A program made the translations under genes and the position numbers. A stretch of 64,000 nucleotides of DNA from Robiginitomaculum sp. (GTDB lineage Bacteria; Pseudomonadota; Alphaproteobacteria; Caulobacterales; Maricaulaceae): assembly GCA_021776635.1 (NCBI GenBank), contig JAJFFN010000004.1, forward strand, positions 29,457 to 93,456, in the 5' to 3' direction. Positions 55,190 through 63,970 of the stretch are shown one piece after another. A model generated the notes under the pieces. It searched no databases. It was not told the DNA's origin and saw only the letters and a list, made by a program, of their open reading frames with translations. Numbering within the stretch: the first letter of the stretch is position 1; every line of letters begins with the position of its first letter.

Positions 55190-56497
55190 TTAATCGTTTT
55201 CAGGCAGTTCTGCAAAGATTAAAGCCGCATTGGTGCCGCCAAAGCCAAAGGAATTGGACATGGCCGCTGACAACGTTTTTTGTTTGGCCTTAAGTGGTAC
55301 GAGATCAATAACAGTTTCAACTGACGGGTTGTGCAAGTTTAATGTTGGTGGAACCATATTATCGCGGATTGCCAAAATGGAAAAAATTGCTTCCACAGCA
55401 CCCGCCGCTCCGAGCAAATGCCCAACCGAAGATTTCGTCGACGACATGGATAGATTACACGCTGCATCACCAAATAATTGCTCTACCGCTTTAAGCTCAA
55501 TCTCGTCGCCCATTGGTGTAGATGTTCCGTGGGCATTAACATAGCCAATTTCGGCTACGTCCATAGCCGCATCTTTAAGAGCCATTTTCATGGCACGATA
55601 TCCGCCAGACCCTTCTGGAGAGGGGCTCGTGATGTGATAGGCGTCGCCCGTAAGGCCATAACCTTTTAGCTCCGCATATATCTTTGCGCCGCGCGCCTTA
55701 GCATGCTCATATTCTTCAAGAACAACTGCGCCTGCTCCTTCGCCCATTAAAAAACCGTCTCGACCTTTATCATAAGGCCGTGAAGCCGTCTCCGGCGCAT
55801 CATTATATCCTGTTGTCATAGCACGACAGGCTACGAAACTGGTAATCCCTATGCGGCCAATGGCAGCCTCGCAACCGCCCGCCACCATAACATCCACATC
55901 ACCGCGTTCAATAACACGCGCGGCATCACCGATTGCGTGTGCACCTGTGGCACAAGCCGTGACGACACTTTGGTTCGGACCTTTAAAACCATGGCGAATA
56001 GAAATGTGCCCCGCCGCCAAATTGATAAGCATGCCGGGTAGAACAAATGGTCCAAAACGACGCGGCCCTTTTGCTTCAAGCTTCAAAGAACTTTCATAGA
56101 TGGTTTGTAACCCCCCCATGCCAGAGCCAAATATGACGCCTGTACGTTCTTGGGTTTCTTCATCCTCAGGATCAATAACCCAACCAGAGTCTTTAATCGC
56201 TTCTTCGGAGGCTATAATGCCGTAGACGATAAATTCATCAATACGGTTTTGTTCGCGCTTTGTGAGAATTGCATCGGGATCATATGTGCCCGGAATATCA
56301 GGGCCGCCGCCGCCGCGTCCATCAAGACGCGGTATCATGGCGGCTATTTCACAGACCAAATCGTCCGTTTCGAAATGATCAATTTTGCTGGCGCCTGATT
56401 TATTGGCGAGTATATTGCTCCACGCAGCTTCAACCCCGCAACCCAATGGTGTAACGAGCCCCAACCCTGTAACAACAACCCGCCGATTTTTATTCAT
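55190..56497 (-). CDS. fabF: 3-oxoacyl-ACP synthase II
   Basis: A 435-residue condensing enzyme of type II fatty acid synthesis. The catalytic cysteine (TACATGAHAIG near residue 172) and the two histidines (NAHGTSTPMGD, near 308; SSVGHLLGAAG, near 345) are intact. The opening RRVVVTGLGLVTPLG is typical. It is followed by mltG with an eight-base gap and preceded by acpP at 14 bases, so the fabD-fabG-acpP-fabF order is kept. Confidence 0.97.
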   Translation of the reverse strand: MNKNRRVVVTGLGLVTPLGCGVEAAWSNILANKSGASKIDHFETDDLVCEIAAMIPRLDGRGGGGPDIPGTYDPDAILTKREQNRIDEFIVYGIIASEEAIKDSGWVIDPEDEETQERTGVIFGSGMGGLQTIYESSLKLEAKGPRRFGPFVLPGMLINLAAGHISIRHGFKGPNQSVVTACATGAHAIGDAARVIERGDVDVMVAGGCEAAIGRIGITSFVACRAMTTGYNDAPETASRPYDKGRDGFLMGEGAGAVVLEEYEHAKARGAKIYAELKGYGLTGDAYHITSPSPEGSGGYRAMKMALKDAAMDVAEIGYVNAHGTSTPMGDEIELKAVEQLFGDAACNLSMSSTKSSVGHLLGAAGAVEAIFSILAIRDNMVPPTLNLHNPSVETVIDLVPLKAKQKTLSAAMSNSFGFGGTNAALIFAELPEND

Positions 56498-56511
56498 CTC
56501 TGCGCTGCGAC

Positions 56512-56748
56512 TTAAGCCGTAGCTTCAGTGATGAATTTTACGGCATCGCCAACAGTCTGAATAGTTTCAGCAGCATCATCAGGAATTTCAATGTCGAATT
56601 CCTCTTCAAAAGCCATAACAAGCTCTACATTATCAAGGCTATCAGCGCCAAGATCTTCGATAAAATTTGCCGTTGCGGTTACTTTGTCTTCCTCGACATC
56701 GAGGTGTTCAACAACCATTTTGCTTACGCGGCTAAGTACGTCTGACAT
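56512..56748 (-). CDS. acpP: Acyl carrier protein
   Basis: A 78-residue, acidic carrier protein. The phosphopantetheine attachment serine is in [11 protein letters not shown] near residue 37. The sequence [17 protein letters not shown] at the start and the helical pattern match standard alphaproteobacterial AcpP. It is transcribed with fabF, 14 bases away. The 155-base gap to fabG upstream could hold a separate promoter. Confidence 0.97.
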   Translation of the reverse strand: MSDVLSRVSKMVVEHLDVEEDKVTATANFIEDLGADSLDNVELVMAFEEEFDIEIPDDAAETIQTVGDAVKFITEATA

Positions 56749-56791
56749 ATGATAATCCTTTTTATTGCCATTTCACTTAAATGCGATGTTA

Positions 56792-56837
56792 GGACGCCCA
56801 CTAGATAATTCAAGGGGCTTCCCAACAACGGGCGCCC
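56792..56837. other. Inverted repeat in the acpP-fabG gap
   Basis: GGACGCCC (56792-56799) can pair with GGGCGCCC (56830-56837) as an 8-bp stem with one G-U pair and a 30-base loop. The right arm also lies in a perfect palindrome CGGGCGCCCG (56829-56838). It may be an attenuator or partial terminator after fabG. No U tract is present on the minus strand. Confidence 0.35.
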
Positions 56838-56903
56838 GATTAGCACATGATTCTTACAATAGCTAGTGCAAAGGTGCAGTTATTTTCGCCTAAATAACAC
56901 AAG

Positions 56904-57644
56904 CTAAATCATCGCCATACCGCCGTTGACGTGCAGGGTTTGGCCTGTGACGTAGCTTGCTTCGTCGCTTGCTAGGTATAGTGCGGCGTTGGCTATGTCC
57001 TGGCCTGTGCCTAATTTGCCCACCGGAATTTTAGTTAGGATGGCTTCGGTTTGTTTTTCGTTGAGTACATCTGTCATTGGCGATTGGATAAAACCCGGTG
57101 CGATACAATTGGCTGTGATACCGCGCACGGCAACTTCGCCGGCCAAAGATTTGGTAAACCCAATCATACCAGCCTTGGAGGCTGCGTAATTTGCTTGTCC
57201 GGGGTTTCCAGTAACACCAACAACCGAAGTAATACCGACAATACGGCCCCAACGCGCTTTCATCATACCGCGCAGGCAGGCTTTGGTTAAGCGAAAATAA
57301 GCTTCGAGATTGACCTTTTGCACCAAATCCCAATCATCGGGCTTCATGCGCATCAACAAGCCATCGCGTGTCAATCCGGCATTTGAGACCAAAATATCCA
57401 CGGCACCGTCCATCAATTCAGCAGCTTGTTTCGCCAGCGCATCCACCGCGGCGCCGTCCGATAAATTACACGGCGCGACAAATGCGCCCTTGCCCAGCTC
57501 TGTGGCCAGTTCTTCCAATTTTTCCGCCCGTGTGCCAGACAATGTCACCACTGCGCCGCGTTGATGCAAAAGCCGCGCAATATCGCCGCCAAGTCCGCCC
57601 GTAGCCCCTGTAACTAGGGCTCTGTGTCCTGTAAGATCAAACAT
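56904..57644 (-). CDS. fabG: 3-oxoacyl-ACP reductase
   Basis: A 246-residue short-chain dehydrogenase/reductase that reduces 3-oxoacyl-ACP with NADPH. The cofactor loop TGATGGLG near residue 13 and the catalytic YAASKAG near 152 with upstream serine in GITSVVG are intact. The C-terminal HVNGGMAMI is typical. It is 22 bases downstream of fabD on the minus strand, so these are probably one operon. Confidence 0.96.
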   Translation of the reverse strand: MFDLTGHRALVTGATGGLGGDIARLLHQRGAVVTLSGTRAEKLEELATELGKGAFVAPCNLSDGAAVDALAKQAAELMDGAVDILVSNAGLTRDGLLMRMKPDDWDLVQKVNLEAYFRLTKACLRGMMKARWGRIVGITSVVGVTGNPGQANYAASKAGMIGFTKSLAGEVAVRGITANCIAPGFIQSPMTDVLNEKQTEAILTKIPVGKLGTGQDIANAALYLASDEASYVTGQTLHVNGGMAMI

Positions 57645-57666
57645 ATTTTTTCCTATTGTTAGTTAA

Positions 57667-58629
57667 TTATATCAGCGCTTCTGCGAATTTCTCTAATGAT
57701 TTAGGTGTGTTCAGTGCCACTCCATTTACACCTTTGACAATACGCCTAAGCATACCGGTTAAAACTTTACCGCTGCCTGGTTCTACGAAAGTCTCAATCC
57801 CGTCTTCTGCCATCCATATAACACTTTCGCGCCAGCGTACACGGCCTGTAACCTGAGTGACCAGATCGGTTTTCAACTGATTTGTATCTGATATGGGGCT
57901 TGCCGTGACATTATTAACGACGGGAACCGCTGGTGTTTTCAAATCAACATCCGCGAGAGCATCGGCCATAACTTCGCCGGCCGGGCTCATCAATTCACAG
58001 TGGAATGGTGCGGATACCGGCAACAACACAGCCTTGCGCACGCCCAATTCATTTGCGGCGTCTATAGCGGATTTCACAGCCGCTTTTGCGCCGGAAATAA
58101 CAACTTGCCCATTGGCATTATCATTAGCAATTTGGCAAATACCTGATTTAGAGCCTATAGAAACTGCTCTATCCGCAACCTCCAAATCTGTCCCTAGCAA
58201 TGCCGCCATTGCACCCTCGCCCACAGGGACAGCCCTTTGCATGGCCTCCCCGCGCAGACGCAAAAGCCGTGCCGTCTCTGCCAAAGACAAACTCCCCGCA
58301 GCACACAGAGCCGAATACTCTCCCAACGAATGACCAGCGACGTAGTGCGCAGTACTGATATCAACATCAAAATCATGCTTAAGCACGTTCATAACCGCCA
58401 AGGAACAAGCCATCAAAGCAGGCTGGGTGTTGGCGGTCATGGTTAAGTCTTCCATTGGACCTTCCCACATGAGCCGTGATAAATTTTGCGCCAATGCATC
58501 ATCAATTTCTTCAAATACTGAACGGGCCGAAGCAAATTCATCGGCAAAATTTTTGCCCATGCCGACCACCTGGGACCCTTGTCCAGGAAATGTGAAAGCT
58601 AATCCCATTTTTAAATGATTCCTTTTCAT
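57667..58629 (-). CDS. fabD: Malonyl-CoA-ACP transacylase
   Basis: A 320-residue malonyl transferase loading acyl carrier protein. The catalytic serine is in GHSLGEYSA near residue 103, with FPGQGSQVVGMG near 14 and the VNNVTASPIS segment near 210. The ATG at 58629 has GAGGG eight bases upstream; an ATG seven codons further in is also near the family start. It heads the fatty-acid operon and diverges from rpsF. Confidence 0.94.
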   Translation of the reverse strand: MKRNHLKMGLAFTFPGQGSQVVGMGKNFADEFASARSVFEEIDDALAQNLSRLMWEGPMEDLTMTANTQPALMACSLAVMNVLKHDFDVDISTAHYVAGHSLGEYSALCAAGSLSLAETARLLRLRGEAMQRAVPVGEGAMAALLGTDLEVADRAVSIGSKSGICQIANDNANGQVVISGAKAAVKSAIDAANELGVRKAVLLPVSAPFHCELMSPAGEVMADALADVDLKTPAVPVVNNVTASPISDTNQLKTDLVTQVTGRVRWRESVIWMAEDGIETFVEPGSGKVLTGMLRRIVKGVNGVALNTPKSLEKFAEALI

Positions 58630-58827
58630 GCTTTATTCCCTCTAATTATCCTCTGAAATTACTACAAATCAAGTGTTGCGTTTAGAAAAACCATGTGTAT
58701 GTTCCGCCGCGTAAACGTTGCGGTCTATGCCAGACAGTCAAACATGGGGTTTGGCCAAGGTTTAGAACCATCGCGCGTACTTCTCCTTCGAGGTACATTG
58801 CGCCGCAACCTAATGAAGGACATACAT

Positions 58828-59181
58828 ATGTCATACTATGAACACGTGATTATTTCACGTCCAGATATATCTGAGACGCAAGTCACCGAAATGATCAACC
58901 ATCTTTCAGAAAAATTTGAAGGCCTAGGCGCTAAAGTTGTCTCCACCGAATATTGGGGTCTACGCAAGCTCGCTTACCGAATCAACAAACACCGCAAAGC
59001 CCATTACTCATTCTTGAAATTGGACGCACCATCTGATGCTATCCAAGAAGTAGAGCGCTTACACCGCATCGATGATGATGTCCTTCGTTATATGAGCATT
59101 CGTGTTGATGAACATTCAGACGCAGTTTCACCAATAATGAAAAAGCGTGATGAACGCGAACGCCGTCCTGCACGTCGTTAA
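58828..59181 (+). CDS. rpsF: 30S ribosomal protein bS6
   Basis: A 117-residue bS6. The opening YYEHVIISRPDIS and the motif EYWGLRKLAYRINKHRKAHY are typical, and the basic RRPARR tail is normal. I chose ATG 58828 with AAGGA seven bases upstream; the ORF reaching back to 58693 has no ribosome site before its earlier starts. bS6 binds the 16S central domain with bS18, encoded next. The 198-base gap to fabD may contain an autoregulatory leader. Confidence 0.95.
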   Translation: MSYYEHVIISRPDISETQVTEMINHLSEKFEGLGAKVVSTEYWGLRKLAYRINKHRKAHYSFLKLDAPSDAIQEVERLHRIDDDVLRYMSIRVDEHSDAVSPIMKKRDERERRPARR

Positions 59182-59202
59182 TTGAAGAGATAGGAGTATA
59201 TC

Positions 59203-59466
59203 ATGGCTAGAAAAAACGAAATCAAGATTGAAAATCTACCCGTTCGCAGTCAGTTTTCACGTCGCCGGAAAGTTTGCCCATTCGCGGGCGAAAACGGTAA
59301 AACAATCGACTATAAAGACCCAAAAATGTTGGCACGTTATATGTCTGAAAAAGGCAAAATCGTACCGTCCCGCATTTCAAGCGTTACGCACAAAAAACAG
59401 CGCGAACTAGCGAAAGCGATTAAACGCGCCCGCTTTTTAGCGTTACTACCATACGCAGCAAACTAG
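59203..59466 (+). CDS. rpsR: 30S ribosomal protein bS18
   Basis: An 87-residue bS18. The segments [17 protein letters not shown] and [21 protein letters not shown] are typical. TAGGAG sits six bases before the ATG. It lies between rpsF and rplI in the standard ribosomal protein order and forms a complex with bS6 in the 30S subunit. Confidence 0.97.
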   Translation: MARKNEIKIENLPVRSQFSRRRKVCPFAGENGKTIDYKDPKMLARYMSEKGKIVPSRISSVTHKKQRELAKAIKRARFLALLPYAAN

Positions 59467-59475
59467 GAGCCTGTC

Positions 59476-60099
59476 ATGGAATTAGTATTATTAGAACGGG
59501 TAGAAAACCTTGGTAATATGGGCGATATCGTCTCTGTTAAAAATGGCTTTGCCCGTAACTTTCTTTTGCCGCAATCCAAAGCTTTGCGCGCGACCAAAGC
59601 TAATCTTGTTCGCTTTGAAGCTGAACGTGATTTCTTAGAAAAACGTAACGCAGAAACCGCGAAAAAAGCTTCCGATGAAGGCTCAGATCTTGACGGAAAA
59701 ACTTATTTAGCCATTCGTCAAGCTGGTGAAACTGGTATATTGTACGGATCCGTTTCGTCGCGTGATGTTGCTGAGCTTATCGGGGAACCGGTGAGACGCG
59801 CAATGGTTGTTCTAGAACAACCGATTAAGGCGCTAGGCATGCACGATGTGCGCATCAAACTGCATCCGGAAGTTAGTATCAATGTCATCATTAATGTTGC
59901 ACGCACCGAAGACGAAGCCGAACGCCAAGCGGCCGGTGAAGACATTATTGCATCACAGCAAGACGAAGACAAAGCTGACGCTGAAGACGATGCAGCGGAA
60001 CGCGCAGAAGTCGCCAAAGAAATGTTCGATGAAGGTCACGGCGATGCAGCAGAAGATGAACTTGCAGATGCGCCAGGAGAAGAAGAAGCTTCCGAATAA
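59476..60099 (+). CDS. rplI: 50S ribosomal protein bL9
   Basis: A 207-residue bL9. The opening ELVLLERVENLGNMGDIV and FARNFLLPQSKALRAT are typical. The length is longer than the roughly 150 residues of the E. coli protein because of an acidic tail from about residue 150 (DEDKADAEDDAAERAEV and further Asp/Glu runs). Alphaproteobacterial bL9 proteins often carry such tails. The gene ends just before a GC-rich intrinsic terminator. Confidence 0.96.
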   Translation: MELVLLERVENLGNMGDIVSVKNGFARNFLLPQSKALRATKANLVRFEAERDFLEKRNAETAKKASDEGSDLDGKTYLAIRQAGETGILYGSVSSRDVAELIGEPVRRAMVVLEQPIKALGMHDVRIKLHPEVSINVIINVARTEDEAERQAAGEDIIASQQDEDKADAEDDAAERAEVAKEMFDEGHGDAAEDELADAPGEEEASE

Positions 60100-60125
60100 T
60101 AATCGTAAGCAAAAAAACAAATTTA

Positions 60126-60161
60126 AAACCCCGCCCAGTGTAAATTGCGGCGGGTTTTTTT
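60126..60161 (+). terminator. Intrinsic terminator after rplI
   Basis: AAACCCCGCC and GGCGGGTTT form a stem with one bulged C and a 13-base loop, followed by a run of T residues. It lies 27 bases after the rplI stop codon and ends the ribosomal protein operon. Confidence 0.85.
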
Positions 60162-60214
60162 GTTTCGCAATTGGCTTTTTCGTGGTTAACTCGTCAAAAA
60201 AAAGGGGAAAGTTT

Positions 60215-61012
60215 ATGAAACCTGAAATGATAGTTATATTTTGTGTCCTATTGGGGTTTGTGTTATTAGAAATATTGTTCACACGGTTTTTTTCTAAACC
60301 CGAGCAAACTAAATCAGATGGCATTGTTGAAATCATAAGTACAGGCAGTTTGATAGTATTCACGCAGCCGCTTATTTTATTCAGCGGTGCCGGGCTTGCC
60401 GCTTTCGTTGTTCCGCAAGCAGAAGGCATGTTAAATACATGGCCGTTTTTGGGCGTATTTGCATTGTTTTTAATTTTTGATGACATGACCCAATATTGGT
60501 GGCACCGACTTTCCCATTCTCTACCGTGGTTATACAAATTACACCGCCCGCACCACAATGCTCAATACCTTTCCATTCGCGTCGTCTATCGAAATAATTT
60601 ATTTTACTATCTATTGATGCCCGGTCTTTGGTTCTCGGGTATACTAATTTATCTTGGAGGTGGTTGGGTCTACGCCTTTTACATTGTTATCAAAATGAGC
60701 GTAATATTCGGGGCGCACTCAGATGTGCGCTGGGACTCGTATTTATATAAAATCAAATGGTTGTCTCCAATTATGTGGGTGGTTGAACGGACCATATCCA
60801 CACCTTCCACACATAGCGCACATCACGGTCGACACAAAGCCGACGGCATCACCAATTACAAAGGCAATTACGGCAACTTACTGTTTTTCTGGGATATAGT
60901 ATTTGGCAGTGCAAAAATAACCCGCAAATACCCCGCTGAATTTGGCGTAGAAAACCTGCCTGAAACCAGTGTAGGCGAGCAGTTGGTTTGGCCATTGATA
61001 AAAGCTAAATAG
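60215..61012 (+). CDS. Sterol desaturase / fatty acid hydroxylase family protein
   Basis: A 265-residue membrane di-iron oxygenase-family protein. The three histidine clusters are visible: HRLSHS near residue 96, HRPHHN near 110 and HSAHHGR near 203. Several transmembrane helices surround them. Members hydroxylate or desaturate lipids, carotenoids or sterol-like compounds; the substrate here is unknown. I chose ATG 60215 with AGGGGAA upstream. The long in-frame ORF back to 59846 runs through rplI and the terminator and is rejected. Confidence 0.9.
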   Translation: MKPEMIVIFCVLLGFVLLEILFTRFFSKPEQTKSDGIVEIISTGSLIVFTQPLILFSGAGLAAFVVPQAEGMLNTWPFLGVFALFLIFDDMTQYWWHRLSHSLPWLYKLHRPHHNAQYLSIRVVYRNNLFYYLLMPGLWFSGILIYLGGGWVYAFYIVIKMSVIFGAHSDVRWDSYLYKIKWLSPIMWVVERTISTPSTHSAHHGRHKADGITNYKGNYGNLLFFWDIVFGSAKITRKYPAEFGVENLPETSVGEQLVWPLIKAK

Positions 61013-61013
61013 T

Positions 61014-61038
61014 TAGAGTATCCATAATGGATACTCTA
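61014..61038. terminator. Hairpin between convergent genes
   Basis: TAGAGTATCCA and TGGATACTCTA form a perfect 11-bp stem with a three-base loop (TAA). It begins right after the sterol desaturase stop and includes the VWA stop codon. No U tract follows, so it is a candidate bidirectional terminator. Confidence 0.55.
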
Positions 61039-62232
61039 GCGTGCCAATTCTCGCATAGCGCCTTCTATGCCTGTCAAAGTCATAGGGAACATACGCTCTG
61101 CGCCGATAATTTCTTGTATCATATTGGTCGATTGTGAATGGCGCCAATATTGTTCTGGGGTTGGGTTGAGCCATATTAGGTGGTCGTAAACATCTACGAA
61201 TCGTTTAAGCCAAACGGCACCTGGTTCATCGTTCCAATGCTCTATAGCACCCCCTTTAACCGCAATTTCGTAAGGGCTCATACTTGCATCCCCTACAAAA
61301 ACAACACGGTAATCGGACGGGTATTTATGGAGTATATCCCAAGTCGGTGTCACTTCGCGCATTCGGCGAATATTATCCGTCCAGACATTTTCATAGATAC
61401 AATTGTGAAAATAAAAATTTTCAAGCCGTTTAAATTCGCTACGCGCCGCAGAGAATAACTCTTCGGCCTGTAAAATATGCGCGTCCATAGAGCCGCCAAT
61501 ATCAAAGAAGGTCAGTACTTTAACGGCGTTGCGTTTTTCAGGTCGTATTTTAATATCCAGATAGCCTTGGCGCGCCGTAGAATTAATCGTGTCCTCGATA
61601 TCAAATTCCTCAAACGCACCTTCGCGTGCGAATTTCCGCAAGCGCCTTAGCGCGATTTTGATATTACGCGTCCCGAGCTCTTTGTCGCCGTCCAAGTTTT
61701 TAAACTGGCGTTTATCCCAGACTTTGACGGCGCGACCATGGCGTCCCTTGTCCTGCCCAATGCGTACCCCTTCGGGATTATATCCATGTGCCCCGAACGG
61801 CGAAGTCCCGCCCGTCCCGACCCATTTATTGCCGCCCTCGTGTCGTTCATTTTGTTCTTCAAGACGTTTTTTCAAGGTCTCCATCAATTTGTCCAAATCA
61901 CCAATGGCTTCAATTTCAGCCATTTCTTCGGGGGTCAGGTGTTTTTCAGCCATTTTACGAAGCCAATCCGTCGGAATATCCTGGTCATTTTCACCAAATA
62001 AGTCCGTGAGATAATCCATACCGCGAAACACATGAGCAAACACTTGATCAAATTTGTCCAAATTGCGCTCGTCCTTAACCAGCGCTGAACGGGAAACATA
62101 ATAAAACCCGTCCACACTCTCCCCAGCAACATCTTTATCCAGTGCTTCTAGCAAGGTTAAATACTCGCGGATAGACACCGGAACATTTGCCGCACGCAGT
62201 TGTGAGAAAAAATCATGAAACATATTTTGCAA
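61036..62232 (-). CDS. CoxE-like VWA domain protein
   Basis: A 398-residue cytosolic protein of the CoxE/COG3825 VWA family. The N-terminal half is charged and helical; the VWA domain covers about 215-398. The MIDAS motif is FFDIGGSMDAH near residue 240, with D-x-G-x-S as is common in this subgroup, followed by HNCIYENVWTDNIRRM and VFVGDASMSPYE. These proteins usually pair with a MoxR-type ATPase to mature metal enzymes; none is in the window. The ATG three codons in is an alternative start. Confidence 0.87.
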   Translation of the reverse strand: MQNMFHDFFSQLRAANVPVSIREYLTLLEALDKDVAGESVDGFYYVSRSALVKDERNLDKFDQVFAHVFRGMDYLTDLFGENDQDIPTDWLRKMAEKHLTPEEMAEIEAIGDLDKLMETLKKRLEEQNERHEGGNKWVGTGGTSPFGAHGYNPEGVRIGQDKGRHGRAVKVWDKRQFKNLDGDKELGTRNIKIALRRLRKFAREGAFEEFDIEDTINSTARQGYLDIKIRPEKRNAVKVLTFFDIGGSMDAHILQAEELFSAARSEFKRLENFYFHNCIYENVWTDNIRRMREVTPTWDILHKYPSDYRVVFVGDASMSPYEIAVKGGAIEHWNDEPGAVWLKRFVDVYDHLIWLNPTPEQYWRHSQSTNMIQEIIGAERMFPMTLTGIEGAMRELAR

Positions 62233-62275
62233 TTAGCTTAAGTTTGGTCTTGTGACCAGCTTATGTTTATAAAAT

Positions 62276-63451
62276 CTACAAATCTAACCGTTTAAAAGGA
62301 CGACCCATTTTACCGGCAACCATCAAGGCCATAAGCTTTGGAAAAGGCCACACCTGTGCAATTGGCGGTACAAATACATCTCTTAGGTAAGGTAATACAG
62401 TGCTGTCGGATTGATATATAGGTGTAAAGACATGCGCCAATATTTGGTATAAACGAACATGATAAGATCGGGTTTTTTGAAACAGAGAAAGAGCCGTTTC
62501 AATATCACGGGTTTTTGCAATCGCCAGTGCCAAGGCCAAACTGTCAAGCAGGGCCATATTCGCCCCTTGTCCCAGTTGAGGGGAAGCCGCGTGCCAACTA
62601 TCACCAATGTGAACAACGTTATTCGTATAAACCCTTTTCAAAGTATGGTGTGCGTATTTGGCCATTACCAGTTGATTGGAATCTTTTATTTGCGATAAAA
62701 ACGGTGCAGATTCAGGCCAAAGTTTTGCAACTTCATCTTTCCATGTTGTTAATCCAGCCTTTTGCCATTTACCGTAATCATCATGTTTTAAACTCCAAAA
62801 GAATGTAGCCTTTTGAGCTTTTGAGCCTGGCATTTTTCCAATCGGTAATATTCCAGCCATTTTTTTCGCAGATACATAGCGTTGCTCTAATGTGTTTTCG
62901 TCAAGGGCATTGTATTTTTCAGTCCAGTCCAATGTTCCCCAGAGTGCCCCAAATGGTAAAACCGTATCCTTAGTTTCCGTTAAGGGGGAGCGAACCCCGC
63001 AAGCGTCGATGACCAAATCAAAATGCGGCGATTTTTGTCCTGCCGCAAAGTACATTTCCCCTTCGTTGACGGAATGCAAAGCCTTGCCAAACTCAAATTT
63101 TACATCGAGCTTTTGCGCCGCATCAAATAAAACTTGGAACAGACTTGCCCTGTGAATAGCCAAGCCGTGTGCACCTGGATGTAATGCAGTATAAGAAACA
63201 TCTAATACGGCACGACCACGCGATTTCCCATACAACCGATTGATTTTGTTTCCGTAAGTATAAATGGCCTCTGACAAACCTATATATGACAAAACGGCTA
63301 AGCCCGTTTCTTGTAATACGAGTCCAGAACCAACAGGTTCAGGCGCTTCCATTTTATCGTACACAACTATATCATGTCCGGCTTCGCGTAATAATATGGC
63401 GGCTGCCAAACCAGCAACACCACAGCCCGCGACGCCAATATTATATGTCAT
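62276..63451 (-). CDS. FAD-dependent monooxygenase family protein
   Basis: A 391-residue PHBH-type flavoprotein. The dinucleotide-binding GVAGCGVAGLAAA near residue 6 and the second FAD motif HIGDSWHAASPQLGQGANMALLD near 275 are intact. The C-terminal part lacks transmembrane segments. Such enzymes hydroxylate aromatic or isoprenoid substrates, but the substrate cannot be read here. It is 45 bases downstream of a Kazal-domain lipoprotein gene on the same strand and unlikely to be related in function. Confidence 0.88.
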   Translation of the reverse strand: MTYNIGVAGCGVAGLAAAILLREAGHDIVVYDKMEAPEPVGSGLVLQETGLAVLSYIGLSEAIYTYGNKINRLYGKSRGRAVLDVSYTALHPGAHGLAIHRASLFQVLFDAAQKLDVKFEFGKALHSVNEGEMYFAAGQKSPHFDLVIDACGVRSPLTETKDTVLPFGALWGTLDWTEKYNALDENTLEQRYVSAKKMAGILPIGKMPGSKAQKATFFWSLKHDDYGKWQKAGLTTWKDEVAKLWPESAPFLSQIKDSNQLVMAKYAHHTLKRVYTNNVVHIGDSWHAASPQLGQGANMALLDSLALALAIAKTRDIETALSLFQKTRSYHVRLYQILAHVFTPIYQSDSTVLPYLRDVFVPPIAQVWPFPKLMALMVAGKMGRPFKRLDL

Positions 63452-63496
63452 GAAACAAGAGTCGTTTTTTATTCCGTCTATGCACGTCTACAAGCA

Positions 63497-63970
63497 TCAA
63501 CGCCGACATTCACCAGGGTAAACAACGCTTGCCCCATTACTGGCAGCCGTACAGGCATTTCCATATGTACGGGCATCACAACCGCAGACCGGGGCATATT
63601 CTTGGGTGCACATTTGAGGACGCGGCGTGCATAGGCCGGTTTGATCCGCTGCACCACATTGCGCCGCTTGTGAATACTGACAATATTCATTGGGATTGAA
63701 ACATGTAGCTCCCATCAAACCCCCGCACATTTGTGTATTCGGCGAAGGTGGATACCCAAGAGGCACATTCGGTGGTGGCCCAGAATTATCCGCACGCGTA
63801 TTGCAAGCGCTCAACAGCATAGCCGCAAATACTAGAGCACTCCTCTTTAATATGGAACAACTTTGATGGGATGAGATTTGTTTTTTGGTAAGGCGTGGCT
63901 CGCAGAGCGGGGCTTTAGCCCCGGTCAAGGGACGCAACGCAATCCAAAAAGCAAAGATCGCCCAAGCCAC
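63497..63970 (-). CDS. Kazal-type domain lipoprotein (5' end uncertain)
   Basis: The ORF encodes 157 residues. The mature part starts at a lipobox cysteine (LLSAC) preceded by LKRSALVFAAM, a good lipoprotein signal. A proline-rich linker (GPPPNVPLGYPPSP) leads to a cysteine-rich region and a Kazal-like domain (CTPRPQMCTQEYAPVCGCD, NACTAAS, YPGEC). Kazal domains inhibit serine proteases; that role is inferred. No ATG, GTG or TTG lies in the 15 codons before the signal; the only upstream starts (GTG at 63970, TTGs further in) pass through a GC-rich palindrome (63910-63924). The true start is unclear. Confidence 0.65.
   Translation of the reverse strand: MAWAIFAFWIALRPLTGAKAPLCEPRLTKKQISSHQSCSILKRSALVFAAMLLSACNTRADNSGPPPNVPLGYPPSPNTQMCGGLMGATCFNPNEYCQYSQAAQCGAADQTGLCTPRPQMCTQEYAPVCGCDARTYGNACTAASNGASVVYPGECRR
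63909..63926. repeat. GC-rich palindrome, possible dispersed repeat
   Basis: CGGGGCTTTAGCCCCG is a near-perfect inverted repeat (CGGGGCT / AGCCCCG with a TT centre) flanked by GC-rich sequence. It lies upstream of the Kazal lipoprotein signal. Such elements are often dispersed repeats or terminator stems in alphaproteobacteria. It interrupts what would otherwise be the 5' region of that gene. Confidence 0.5.

Noticed and set aside
59846..60214. In-frame extension of the sterol desaturase ORF
   Set aside because: It overlaps rplI and the terminator in another frame and lacks a ribosome site; the gene starts at 60215.
59953..60558. 201-codon minus-strand ORF opposite rplI and the sterol desaturase start
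   Set aside because: It runs antisense to clear genes and through the rplI terminator; the protein has no recognisable motif.
61477..61512. DIGGSMD as a damaged MIDAS in the CoxE-like VWA protein
   Set aside because: The D-x-G-x-S variant is usual in this VWA subgroup, so I do not consider it degenerate.
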